A stretch of 64,000 nucleotides of DNA from SMYC01 sp963578475 (lineage in GTDB: Bacteria; Acidobacteriota; Vicinamibacteria; Marinacidobacterales; SMYC01): positions 82,739 to 146,738 of the forward strand of contig CAUZCL010000005.1 in the NCBI GenBank assembly GCA_963578475.1, read 5' to 3'. This document shows, one piece after another, positions 45,449 through 54,432 of this stretch. Positions within the stretch are counted from its first letter, which is position 1, and every line of letters starts with the position of its first letter. Below the pieces are notes generated by a model. That model worked only from the letters and a program-made list of their open reading frames with translations, did not search any database and was not told the origin of the DNA. The translations under genes and the position numbers were made by a program.

Positions 45449-47041
45449 ATGTCACTGTGCCACCGCTCGCCGCTGCCCTCGCTGCCCTCGCTGCCCTCGA
45501 TGACGCAAACCGTGGGGCTCGTCTTTCTCGTCGGAGCGGCGCTCTTCGCCAACTCGGCCGTCGGCCAGGAATATCAGGACTTTAGTCGGTTCGGGACGAG
45601 CAATGCGGTCTTCAAGCCGGGCCCGCAAGACGGAGACGAGCTCAAGCGCATGTTTAGTGAGAACCGCGCGGACTATGAGAAAGTTCTCAACGACGCGAAT
45701 TGGCCCGGAGACCACGACGACCTCTTCAATGCCGTCGAGAGCGGAAGCTTCAGCGAAGCCCAATATCCCGTCGGTCATACATTCGAGTGGATGGCTGTGC
45801 GCAAGCGCGGCATCGTGCAGCCGACTGGCCGGCTTCGCTGGGCCGGAAGCGATCCATTCGAAGCTTTCGAGATTCGCTTCGAGTCGAGAGGGCAGGAGCA
45901 TCGTTTCCTGATCCCGAAAGCTTGCGGCAACTTAGCGCTCATCGACATGAGGACCATCGGACCGCCGCCGATTACCGGCCTCGAGGGGCCCCGAGTCAAC
46001 ATTCAAAGCCCCAATAGCTGCACAGGCGCGAGCGTCACCGTGGACGTATCCGTGCCGGGCGGTATGCCTGAAGGCGGAAGCCTCGAGCTCACGCTGACGC
46101 GTCCGAGCGGCCAGCGCGAGACCTTGAGCGCGAGCCGTGCAGGCGGCAGCTACCGCTGGGAAGGCAAGCTCGACGACGCGGGCGCCTATACGTTCAGCGC
46201 TACCGTGTCGCGCGGTTCTGAAAGGACGCGCACGACGACGGATCGGTTGAATCTCGAGCCGTGTCAGCCGACATGTAACTTGCAGCTCTCGCCGCCGCCG
46301 ATGGATCCGACACCCAAGGCCGGACGCGCGAGCTTTGGTATCGACATGTGCTCGAGCGCGGCGCGCGTCGGCTCGTTGACAAGCAAGACCGTCAAGAGTT
46401 TCCACACGCCTCTCGACGGCTCCGAGCAGCTCATCGACACGATGTCGCTCGACGCCGAGTGCAGCTCCAGCTTCCTGATGCCCGAATATGGCCGCTACCG
46501 GCTCGAAGGCGAAGTCGTCGACGATCGCGGGATGAACGCGACCTGCCAGGCGGATTACAACTTCGGCAAACCCGAAGCGAAGATCGACCCGTTCGTCACG
46601 CTCTCGTTTGGTAAGGAGCGCCGCTTGCGTACCGGTATCGCAGAGCTTCACGAGGATCTCCCAGCGGATCACCCAGACGGCCGCTGTGCGGCTCTTTTCG
46701 GCGGCACCCTCGGGCTTGCTTATCCTTTCGCCAACGGAGGCGCCCAGGTCTTCGGACAAGGCGGTGTGGCGATCAACGTGCGCGACACGGAGAACACCAG
46801 CGTCTTCGCCGATGTCGGCATCGATAAGCTCTTCGCGCGCGGCTTCATCGGTACGGGCGTCGGGATCTGGGACATCACCCATAGTGACACGGTCGACGGC
46901 AGCCTCTTCGTCCACGGCGGTTTGAACTTGAACGAAAAAGCCCAGTTCTACATCGAAGGCCGCTTGTTCACATCGATGTTCGATATGATCGGCAACAACT
47001 ATCTCTTTGTGGGCGGTATTCGCTACTTCTTCAAACGCTAG
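45449..47041 (+). CDS. Putative outer-membrane beta-barrel protein with Ig-like region
   Basis: About 530 residues from ATG 45449 with CAGGAG 6 bases upstream. The signal region has a codon-level repeat giving LPSLPSLPS, then TVGLVFLVGAALFANSAVGQ. The middle has a beta-sandwich look with paired Cys (SGQRETLSASRAGGSYRWEG, GAYTFSATVSRGSERT). The last 140 residues have alternating hydrophobic strands (GGTLGLAYPFANGGAQVFGQG, GFIGTGVGIWDITHSD) and end in GIRYFFKR, close to an aromatic barrel ending. The family is not known to me. A good terminator follows, so it is monocistronic. Confidence 0.72.
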   Translation: MSLCHRSPLPSLPSLPSMTQTVGLVFLVGAALFANSAVGQEYQDFSRFGTSNAVFKPGPQDGDELKRMFSENRADYEKVLNDANWPGDHDDLFNAVESGSFSEAQYPVGHTFEWMAVRKRGIVQPTGRLRWAGSDPFEAFEIRFESRGQEHRFLIPKACGNLALIDMRTIGPPPITGLEGPRVNIQSPNSCTGASVTVDVSVPGGMPEGGSLELTLTRPSGQRETLSASRAGGSYRWEGKLDDAGAYTFSATVSRGSERTRTTTDRLNLEPCQPTCNLQLSPPPMDPTPKAGRASFGIDMCSSAARVGSLTSKTVKSFHTPLDGSEQLIDTMSLDAECSSSFLMPEYGRYRLEGEVVDDRGMNATCQADYNFGKPEAKIDPFVTLSFGKERRLRTGIAELHEDLPADHPDGRCAALFGGTLGLAYPFANGGAQVFGQGGVAINVRDTENTSVFADVGIDKLFARGFIGTGVGIWDITHSDTVDGSLFVHGGLNLNEKAQFYIEGRLFTSMFDMIGNNYLFVGGIRYFFKR

Positions 47042-47063
47042 CGCTTCGAGCTCAGCACCGATA

Positions 47064-47095
47064 GGGGGACCCTGACGGGTTTCCCTTTTTTTTTT
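47064..47095 (+). terminator. Rho-independent terminator after the outer-membrane protein gene
   Basis: GGGGGACCC (47064-47072) pairs with GGGTTTCCC (47077-47085) with two G-U pairs across a TGAC loop, followed by ten T (47086-47095). It lies 22 bases after the stop. Confidence 0.93.
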
Positions 47096-47280
47096 GGCAT
47101 CACGACATCTCGATCGTGCGGTTTTACCTACGCGACGCCAACGCCGCCAATGCCAATAGCACATATAAACATCATTTAATCAACAACGTACAGCTATCGA
47201 CGATGGGCGTATCGATGGCATGACTCTTGCGCCAAAGGTCGGACATGAGTACTCCAGCTACGCTCGAAACAGCACACTAG

Positions 47281-48234
47281 CGGTACGTAGCGGGAGAAAT
47301 CATCTTTCACGAACACGAACCGACCGACGCCGACGCCGTCCGTGAGCTTTATCTCGCTCATTGGCGTTACAACCGCGCCGACCCGCACTTCCAAAGTCTT
47401 CTCGCCAAAGTGCCCATCTACGTACAATGGGACGATCACGAAGTGATCAACGATTTCGGCGCCGCTTGGCCCACGTTGACGGCGGCTGTCGAGCGGGAAG
47501 GCTAGTCTGTTCTCGTCCGGGAAGGCCGCAAGGCCCTTTTCGATTTTCATCCGCTGAAGCGGCCAGACGAAGGCCCCCCGCGAATCTATCGCGCTTTTCG
47601 ATGGGGCCAGCTGGCAGAGCTTTTCCTTCTCGACGCCCGCTCCTATCGAAGCTCGAACGTTCTCACGGATAGTCCCGACAACGACAAGACGCTCCTGGGC
47701 CGGGAGCAGCTCGCCTGGTTGAAGTCAGGGCTGGCACGCTCGGACGCAACGTGGAAGATCGTGAGCACGGATGTTCCCTTGTCGATCCCAACCGGCTCGC
47801 GCGCGCACGAATATGGAAGAGACGCCTGGGCGAACGGAACGGCCGCGGATTATTCGGCGCGCACAGGATTCGAGCGCGAGCTCAGGGAGCTCCTCGAATA
47901 TCTCGACGCTGAATCTGTGACCAATGTCGTCTTCGTGGCCACCGACGTGCATTTCGCGACGAGCTTGCGCTACGAGGTCGACCTCGATGGCGACGGCGAG
48001 AAGCTCCTGTTCCACGAGCTCATCAATGGACCTTTGAGCGCTGTCCGCGTAGCCGCGCAGACCCCTGACCCGACGTTTCGACCGCGCGTCCTTTACGCGG
48101 AAGACGGGATCTTCAATTTCGGCTACGTCCGTATCGAGCTCGCGTCCGACGGCACGTCTCGCTTATATGCAGATATTCGCGACGAGACAGGTGCCGTGCG
48201 CGACGGCTCCGCGCTGGAGCTCGTGGCACAATGA
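47281..48234 (+). pseudogene. PhoD-like alkaline phosphatase, N-terminally truncated with an in-frame stop
   Basis: The open frame from 47281 reads like the middle of PhoD-type metallophosphatases (YLAHWRYNRADPHFQSLLAK, then PIYVQWDDHEVINDFG with metal ligands Asp-Asp-His). At 47503 a TAG breaks the frame, then FHPLKRPDEGPPRIYRAFRWG, LLDARSYRS, GREQLAWLKSGLARSDATWKI and VFVATDVHFATSLRYEVD follow up to the stop at 48234. The N-terminal third with the first metal ligands is missing. The piece after ATG 47719 is open but cannot form the active site. Its stop overlaps the next relic in an ATGA. Confidence 0.78.
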
Positions 48235-48620
48235 CCGAACATCCTGGTTGGAAGATGAGCGAAGAGAGTTTGCGCGGGTGGGTGCACGAACATCCATCAT
48301 CTCTCGAGCCGCGCGAAGAGCTCGATCTCATGGAGCGGTCGGTCGAGCTGCTCACGAAGCAAGCGGGTCAGAGGCCCGTCGGGTATCGCGCGCCCGCCTA
48401 TGACGTGCACGCCCACACATTCGACATTCTCAAAAGGCTAGGCTTCCTCTATGACAGCTCGCTCATGGCCGCTGACCGACCGTACGAAATCCTCGCGAAG
48501 GACGAGCCCAGTGGGCTCGTCGAGCTTCCCGTAGAGTGGATTCGAGACGATGCCACGCTCCTCGACCCGCGTAGCGACAACTTCACGACGCCGCGCAGGT
48601 GGCTTCAATCGCTCGTTGAT
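48231..48620 (+). pseudogene. Polysaccharide deacetylase, central fragment
   Basis: From ATG 48231 the frame gives GWVHEHPSSLEPREELDLMERSVELLTKQAGQRPVGYRAPAYD and FDILKRLGFLYDSSLMAADRPY, the second half of a NodB-homology deacetylase including the HEH-like metal/His region and the RAP motif. The first half with the catalytic Asp and first His pair is absent. The end (DDATLLDPRSDNFTT) drifts into a PIN-toxin relic near 48620. The start overlaps the PhoD relic by four bases, which is probably chance after deletion. Confidence 0.65.
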
Positions 48621-48627
48621 GAGTCCG

Positions 48628-48914
48628 CGAGCTCGCCTACGACACACGACTGTCCATGACGCCAGCGATCGGCTGTTGGCGTTCTGCCGCGGAAGTGAGC
48701 ACGTCTTTTGGGAAGATTCCGTCTCGATGCGCGACGAAAAACGTTTTCGAACACGGCACGTTCAAGGATACCGACAGCTTACCGATGTCTACCTCCTCGG
48801 CCTCGCCTGGAACACGATGGTTGGTTGGCGACCTTCGATGGAAGCATTCCGATCGCGTCTGTGACCGGCGCAAAATCGAGCCACCTGCGGCTGATTTTGG
48901 AACTCTCTAACTAG
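48628..48914 (+). pseudogene. vapC: VapC-type PIN toxin relic, C-terminal half with frameshift
   Basis: The frame 48628-48815 reads RLLAFCRGSEHVFWED, then VQGYRQLTDVYLLGLA, which is the second half of a VapC-like PIN domain with the conserved Asp in LTDVYLL. Near 48815 the family continues in the next frame as HDGWLATFDGSIPIASV. The N-terminal Asp part is missing. The relic overlaps the end of the convergent creatininase-like gene by a few bases. Confidence 0.65.
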
Positions 48915-49743
48915 GCTCGAGAGCCTTCCGAATTGCCGCGACGGTGGCTTCGGTCCGGAAAACGATGATCTTTTTGCCGTTCTCGATCGTTTTTTCCGCC
49001 GGCGCCAGGCTGACACCGTTGATGGTGAACTTGCCCGCTTTGATGCGCTGTTCCATGCGCACGGAAGTCGGATCGGCGTTCATCATGATCGCCGAAATGT
49101 AATAGTCGTCGTGCAACCCCTCGAGCACTTCGTGAATTCCGAACTCGGTCTCTACGAACTCTTGCACATCGTCGTAATTGTAGTACTCGGGAATGAAAGT
49201 GATCCGCGTCGAGTCTGAACCCCACGCCGTGCTCAAAGTCTCGGCGACCTCTCGCATCGGCGTCTGGTTCCCGCCGCTATCACCGAGCAAGAAGATGTTG
49301 GTGAAACCTTGGGACTTCAAGCTCGTCGCCATGTCACGGAGTACGGCTTTGTACGTTTCGCGCGACAAATAAATCGTGCCCGGTGTGCGCACGCGCTCAG
49401 GGTTCCCGGGCTCGAGCGTCACGATGGGTGCTATCAACGCGTCCCCGAGATCGCGAGCAATCGACTCGCCCATCACTTGCAGCACGTAGTTATGCTTGCC
49501 CGTCGCGAGATAGGGGCCGTTCTGCTCGATGCCGCCAGTCAAGATGAGCGCGGTCGTCTTCCCTTCCTGGATCGCGTCGCGCACGTCCATCATCGTCAGC
49601 TCTTCGATCCAGACGCTGTCGAGCGCATCGATCGGCCGAGGCATGTTGGCCACATCGAGCCGTTCTTGGCTCATCGCTGGCGCAGCGATACACACCGCCA
49701 CAACTATGAGCCGCGTCTTCAATGTAAATCTCTTGCTCCACAT
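48907..49743 (-). CDS. Exported creatininase-family amidohydrolase
   Basis: About 278 residues from ATG 49743, fixed by AGGAGG 5 bases upstream and a signal peptide (RLIVVAVCIAAPAMSQE); the open frame runs 53 codons further without support. Creatininase family marks: EELTMMDVRDAIQEGKTTALILTGGIEQNGPYLATGKHNYV, with the metal-binding Glu, and His in the GKHN segment, then IAPIVTLEPGNPE and NIFLLGDSGGNQTPM. Relatives hydrolyse cyclic amides or formamides with two metal ions; here it would act in the periplasm. The exact substrate is unknown. It stands alone among relics. Confidence 0.82.
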   Translation of the reverse strand: MWSKRFTLKTRLIVVAVCIAAPAMSQERLDVANMPRPIDALDSVWIEELTMMDVRDAIQEGKTTALILTGGIEQNGPYLATGKHNYVLQVMGESIARDLGDALIAPIVTLEPGNPERVRTPGTIYLSRETYKAVLRDMATSLKSQGFTNIFLLGDSGGNQTPMREVAETLSTAWGSDSTRITFIPEYYNYDDVQEFVETEFGIHEVLEGLHDDYYISAIMMNADPTSVRMEQRIKAGKFTINGVSLAPAEKTIENGKKIIVFRTEATVAAIRKALEPS

Positions 49744-49823
49744 AGATCCTCCTGCGCGTTCGAAATCGCCCGCCATTGTACCTCCGTCTCGCCACCTCTC
49801 GCGCTGCGATAAGATCGCACCCA

Positions 49824-50010
49824 GGAGTATCCGATTTGGACCAGGACGGCGATCTCGACATTCTCTACACGAATGGTGACGCGTTCGATTACATCCCGTC
49901 ACTTCCGCGCCCCTGGCACGGCGTCCAGTGGCTAGAGAATCTCGGCGGGCTCGAATTCACCTATCATCGCCTCGCTGCCTTCGATGGCGCCTATCTCACA
50001 GACCGAGGTT
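49824..50010 (+). pseudogene. FG-GAP/VCBS repeat fragment
   Basis: About 60 codons read VSDLDQDGDLDILYTNGDAFDYI, then HGVQWLENLGGLEFTYHRLA, a single calcium-loop blade of an FG-GAP protein. Nothing matching a start or other blades is found on either side. It lies just before a truncated signal-peptide gene. Confidence 0.6.
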
Positions 50011-50013
50011 CCC

Positions 50014-50325
50014 ATGACGAATAAGATTTTATGGATAGCTTCAGCTCTCCTTCTGGTTCGGCCCGATACCGGTCTTACCCAGACAGGCCCTCCGCCGACA
50101 GATATTTATCTCGTGGAAGTGACACCGAGCGAGTCGGGACTGCGCTACCAAACGTTGGTCATGGCCCGGGGCGGAAAGCTGTATCAAGCGACCCTCGAGA
50201 GCCAGTCGGGCGCGTGGCGTGAAATCGCTGATTGGACGGCGCAAAACATCCGAAACATCACGCGGCTCGCGGTCTCTCCTTCTGGGAAACGCCTCGCTTT
50301 TGTCGCGGATGCGAGCCTAAGGTAA
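50014..50325 (+). pseudogene. N-terminal piece of a TolB/PD40-like exported protein
   Basis: ATG 50014 opens a signal peptide (TNKILWIASALLLVRPDTG) followed by TDIYLVEVTPSESGLRYQTL and a first propeller strand ITRLAVSPSGKRLAFVAD. The frame ends at 50325, after 103 residues, where relatives go on for several hundred. The stop overlaps the end of the convergent kinase relic by 9 bases. It is probably the front of a gene cut by deletion, though a very short secreted protein cannot be ruled out. Confidence 0.55.
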
Positions 50326-52107
50326 GCGAGCGCGGCGCGCCTCGGCGCGGAAGAGCCAGCGCACGGAGCTCTCGCGTTCCCGCTCAGGAGCTTCGCAACT
50401 CTCGAGCCCTTCGACGGCTGCGCTGAGCTTCAAACGGTCGTCGAGAGCCCGGTACCCGCGCGCGTCGTCGTCGAAGATCGCACGCGCCCGGTCCGGCTCC
50501 CCGCGGCCAGCAGACTGTAAGCACGCCATAGACGCGAATCCGCACTCTTCTTCCAGTGAGCCTCCGCAAGGTCGTGCGCGCCACGGGCTTGCGCAAGCGC
50601 GCCGGCATAGTTCCACGCCTCCGCCTCCACGAACGCATACTCGGCCGATGACAGATCCTGCATGGACCAAGGCGAGGAAGATACGCCCTAGAGTGTTGTC
50701 CATGACGCCGTTCGAACGAACGTAGAGGCTTACCGCGAGCTCGACCTCTCCAAGATCGCGCTCGAGAGCGGCACGCGTCGAGAACGCCTGGTCTTCGCCC
50801 ATCGGAGCGTCGTAAATATCGAAGATCGCCGTGGCGGCTTCCATGTCCGCCCACGCTCGCGACCACTCGCCCCGCTCGGCCGCTATCGAGCCGCGCTCGA
50901 GAAGCGCCGCGGCTTCACTCTTCCCGTCTTGCGCGCCTCGGGAAAGGGAAAGGGCTCTCTCCACCTCGTAGTCCGCCTCCTCGAAATGCCCTCGTTCTAG
51001 AAGATCGCGCGCTCGTTCCAGGTTCTCACTTGCGCGAGCGCTTGCCAGGCTTCGCCGCTCGGATTCCCATTGAAGCTCCTGAAAGGGCTCTACGAACCTG
51101 ATCAAGTCTTGCCAGCGATATGCCGCCCCGCCGACGATCGCCGTCACGAGGTTCCACGGAAGCATCCTGCTCGGGGCTCTCGGAGTAGCGGGCAGTTGAG
51201 CGACGTCGAGCGGAACTTTGGGCGCCGGGGTCTTCTTCGCGTCGATGGTTTCCTCGCCCACAGAGAGCGCGCGCAACAGCTTTTGGCCTTCTAGAGCTCT
51301 CGCGATTTCCTGGGCGATCTCGTCTCCGTTTTGATACCTCTCCGCTCGGTCCTTCGCAATCATCCGCGCGACGAGCCCGTCGAGCTTACCAGGCAATAAG
51401 TCGACGCATTTGGAAGGCGGTCTTGCATCCTCGTGGAGCACTTGCTGCGAGATGGTCTCGAGCGTCTCTCCGAGGAAGGGAGGCGCACCCGTAAGAAGGT
51501 TGTAGAGAAGCGCTCCGAGAGAGAACAGGTCGCTTCTTCCATCGAGATCCTCACCGCGGAGCTGTTCGGGAGACATGAACAGAGGTGTGCCGAGAATCGT
51601 TTGCGTCGCCGTCAAATGAGCCGTCGGCACCTTGGCAATGCCGAAATCCGCAATCTTGGGAACGCCCACCGCCGTCAACAATATGTTTGCGGGCTTGATG
51701 TCGCGATGCACGACGCTCTGTGCATGGGCATAATCGAGAGTATGGGCGAGCGACCCAACGAGAGAGAGCGCCTCTTTTCATGGAATCCGTCCCGTTACGA
51801 GCCGGCGGTTCAGCGAGCCTCCCGTCAGGAGCTCCATGGCGATGACAGGTGTTCCGGTCTTCTCGTCGTGGAAGGCGTCATTAGTGACGACGATGTTTGG
51901 ATGCGCGAGCATGCCCGCGATCTTGGCCTCGAGAAAGAAACGCTCGAGAAAGTTTTGGCGCTTTCGGGAGAGCCCTAGAGGGAGATCGACCGTCTTGAGG
52001 GCAATGTCTCGATCGAGTATCGGGTCGTGGGCCCGATAGACGATTCCCATCGTCCCGCGACCGAGCTCGCCGCGGATCTCATAGCGCCCGAAGGAGCGTA
52101 TCTCCAA
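50317..52107 (-). pseudogene. Ser/Thr protein kinase with C-terminal TPR region: in-frame stop and two frameshifts
   Basis: TTG 52107 is a likely start (GAGG upstream). The N-lobe is intact: FGRYEIRGELGRGTMGIVYRA, IALKTVDLPL, MELLTGGSLNRRLV. At 51780-51778 a TGA stands in GRIP-stop-KEALSL, in frame with the C-lobe HRDIKPANILL, DFGIAK, GTPLFMSPEQL. Relatives have a variable residue there, so TGG to TGA is the simple reading. A membrane-like stretch and helical repeats follow. Near 50665 and 50505 two opposite shifts flank a segment AWNYAGALAQARGAHDLAEAHW read in another frame. All catalytic motifs remain, so the loss seems recent. Confidence 0.75.
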
Positions 52108-52219
52108 GGGTATAGACCTCGTTTGTGTTGTTGGAATATTAGTATTGTACCAGGTGAGAGGCTGCTCCCCTTTTGCTAAGATAGTCTCACCACTACAATT
52201 CACACATCGGAGGAGCTAC

Positions 52220-52310
52220 ATGTTCAATACTTGCGCCCGTTGCGGGAGCGCGGTCGATGGCGGCGAGAAGAGCGTGACGTGCTCTAAATGCGGGGCACAC
52301 GGCCCAATCC
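52220..52310 (+). other. Zinc-ribbon start of the FHA gene in a different frame
   Basis: ATG 52220 has a strong GGAGGAG 5 bases upstream and encodes FNTCARCGSAVDGG, then TCSKCGAHG, a four-Cys zinc ribbon. This frame then runs on without family resemblance to 52411. The FHA domain follows in the next frame, so the original gene was probably zinc ribbon plus FHA with one frameshift at about 52290-52330. Confidence 0.55.
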
Positions 52311-52692
52311 CGCGTGGACCACACCTTTTTCGGAGGCGAACGTCCCAACGCTCGAGTCGACGAGCTCGAGTGGGGAGCCTTTCTCCGAGAACAAGAAATA
52401 CGCCATCGTGATCTTGAATGGAGAAGACCCCGGACGGGTCGTCCTGACCGAGAAGCCTCGTGTCGTGATCGGCCGCTCGGACTGCGACATCGTCATCAAC
52501 AACGGTGAGCTCTCCACACAGCACGTGCTCCTCGCCATTAACGGAACGAGCGCTAGGCTCGAGGATCTCGACAGCACCAACGGCACCTACGTGGACGAAA
52601 AGCCCATCGAGACACACGAGCTCACTGATAAATCCGAGTTCCGAATCGGTTCTCACGAGCTTTTGTTCGTGATGCGCGACCAAGATAATTAG
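52288..52692 (+). CDS. FHA-domain protein
   Basis: 134 residues from ATG 52288, but this ATG has no ribosome-binding site and lies within a zinc-ribbon frame that begins at 52220 with a good one; the real product may be lost or may need frameshifting or reinitiation. The FHA fold is complete: VVIGRSDCDIVINNGELSTQHVLL with the phospho-Thr-binding Arg, Ser and His, then DLDSTNGTYVDEKPI. FHA domains bind phosphothreonine, often of kinases such as the neighbouring (broken) Ser/Thr kinase divergent from it. It lies 9 bases before the OmpA-like gene. Confidence 0.7.
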   Translation: MRGTRPNPAWTTPFSEANVPTLESTSSSGEPFSENKKYAIVILNGEDPGRVVLTEKPRVVIGRSDCDIVINNGELSTQHVLLAINGTSARLEDLDSTNGTYVDEKPIETHELTDKSEFRIGSHELLFVMRDQDN

Positions 52693-52701
52693 GAGAAAGC
52701 C

Positions 52702-53442
52702 ATGGATAGATTTCTGCTGGGCCTCTTCGCCGTCCTGCTCATCGTAACCGCGGTTTTGGCAGCAGCCTTCGTTCTCTACTACCAGCCGCAAACGAGGGAG
52801 CTCGAGGACGCGCGGCAGGATGCGAGTCGCCTAGCCCAGCAACGCGCGGACTTAGCCCAGCAACGCGCGGCCCTAAACGGCCGCGTTTCGGACCTCGAGC
52901 ACTTGCTCGACGAGATTCGAGCTGAAAGCGAAGAGCTCGAAGCCAAGGTGCAGGCCAAAGAAGCGATCCTCGCCGAGCTTCAGTCAACCCAGGACGAGCT
53001 CGAGCAGGAAATTGCCGACGGTCAGATTCAAGTCCAAAGGCTGCGGGGTCAGCTGCGCGTCCACATGGTGGACGAGATTCTCTTCGACTCGGGCGAAGTG
53101 ACCCTCAAGCCCGAAGGCCAGACGGTGCTGAAGAAAGTCGCCTCCGTCCTCGCGAACGCGAACCGCACGATTCAAGTCAAGGGACATACCGACAACGTTC
53201 CCATCCAAGGCCGTCTCGCCGAGCGTTTCCCAACGAACTGGGAGCTTTCGGCAACGCGCGCCGTCAACGTCGTCCGCTTCCTTCATGAAGAAGCAGGTTT
53301 GGATCCAACAACGCTGTCGGCCACGGGGCTCTCGGAGTACCGTCCGAGCGAGAGCAACGACACCGACTCCGGTCGCCAGAAAAACCGCCGCATCGAGATT
53401 CTACTCGTGCCGCCCTACGAGCCCTACCCCGAAGAGAACTAG
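52702..53442 (+). CDS. Membrane-anchored coiled-coil protein with OmpA/MotB-type peptidoglycan-binding domain
   Basis: 246 residues. One membrane helix (LLGLFAVLLIVTAVLAAAFVLYY) is followed by a coiled coil up to residue 115 (RLAQQRADLAQQRAALNGRV, then ELEAKVQAKEAILAEL). The OmpA_C domain follows: VDEILFDSGEVTLKPEGQ, IQVKGHTDNVPI with the peptidoglycan-contacting Asp, WELSATRAVNVVRFL and NRRIEI. The protein should tie the inner membrane to the cell wall. GGAGAAAG before the ATG supports the start. A 21-base direct tandem repeat (52832-52849 and 52853-52870) codes one coiled-coil heptad twice. Confidence 0.88.
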   Translation: MDRFLLGLFAVLLIVTAVLAAAFVLYYQPQTRELEDARQDASRLAQQRADLAQQRAALNGRVSDLEHLLDEIRAESEELEAKVQAKEAILAELQSTQDELEQEIADGQIQVQRLRGQLRVHMVDEILFDSGEVTLKPEGQTVLKKVASVLANANRTIQVKGHTDNVPIQGRLAERFPTNWELSATRAVNVVRFLHEEAGLDPTTLSATGLSEYRPSESNDTDSGRQKNRRIEILLVPPYEPYPEEN

Positions 53443-53552
53443 CAGCTCTCATTCTCGCGGTAGCTGGTCCACGAGACGCGAGCACGTCTCGGAGGACGCA
53501 AACCAAGCGACGGCCGTCGTGGCAAAACCGCTCGGGAGCGTCGCGCCGTGTC

Positions 53553-54221
53553 TCAGCTGATGTCGGTGATAACCCAGCGCCCGATAGGGCTCAGGTTCCG
53601 AGACGCGTCGACGATATTGAACTTTTGCAGCGTGAACGTATGGGTCTTTTCGTCGGTCGACCCGTCGTTGACCCGCAGCGTCAGCTCCTTCTCTGAGACT
53701 TCGCCCACGAACTTCGCACTGACGTTGACATTCACAGAGAGGCCGGCGGCCGAACGCAGGCGACTGATCTCTTTACCCAAATCGATCGCAATGCGGTCTT
53801 TCTCTTCCTGCTTGACAAGCCTCTCTTCCCATTGCTTCTGGAATTCCGCCATCTCTCCCGCGAACTCGTAATCCGGCTCGTCCTTTCGCTTGGCCTCGTA
53901 CTCGTCGTAGGCGCGCCTGTGCTCTTGCACGAAAGTATTGATTTGCACGGTCATCCGCCTGCGCTCAAGCGAGAGCGCGGACATCCTGTCGTCGAGCTCC
54001 GGGAGCGCGAAACGCTCAGTCGACATCGGACCGGCCTCGACGATCTCCCAAGATACGACCTCTCCCAGAAACTCAACCACTGAGACAGCTCTAGTGGCAG
54101 GTTCGTTCCCGCTTTGTATGGCGGCCAGGAACGCATTAACGACCTCGTCTTCACCACCCGAGCAAGACACGCCCAAGAGGATGACCAGGAGCCCTGCACG
54201 TGTTTTTTGCCTGAGCATCAT
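53553..54221 (-). CDS. Putative lipoprotein of unknown function
   Basis: 222 residues; the family is not recognised. The N-terminus is a likely lipoprotein signal (RAGLLVILLGVSCSG). The middle is a long charged helix (RRMTVQINTFVQEHRRAYDEYEAKRKD) suited to coiled coil, then KQWEERLVKQEEKDRIAIDLGK. The end is beta-rich (VNVNVSAKFVGEVSEKELTLRV, then FNIVDASRNLSPIGRWVITDI). It converges with the OmpA-like gene. There are no catalytic motifs. Confidence 0.7.
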   Translation of the reverse strand: MMLRQKTRAGLLVILLGVSCSGGEDEVVNAFLAAIQSGNEPATRAVSVVEFLGEVVSWEIVEAGPMSTERFALPELDDRMSALSLERRRMTVQINTFVQEHRRAYDEYEAKRKDEPDYEFAGEMAEFQKQWEERLVKQEEKDRIAIDLGKEISRLRSAAGLSVNVNVSAKFVGEVSEKELTLRVNDGSTDEKTHTFTLQKFNIVDASRNLSPIGRWVITDIS

Positions 54222-54432
54222 TCTCCTCCTCGTTTGGCAGGTCGTTGCCCGAACCTTCGAAGCCGCCCGTTAAGGTCAGTGGGTCGATGGGCTGCGCTGT
54301 TCGTCTTCAGAAGCTACGGTGTCGGAGACCGTGGACGCCGGGACGAAGTACGGGGTCGACCGCCGCGCCAATCGTATCCCTACGCTCGCCCCGACGCAAG
54401 CGCTGCTGCCCGACCTGGGCTCAGGTGCTCCG

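Noticed and set aside
45467..45500. CTGCCCTCG triplet repeat as a repeat element or CRISPR-like array
   Set aside because: It is a nine-base codon repeat (Leu-Pro-Ser) inside a signal-peptide region of a good gene; no spacers.
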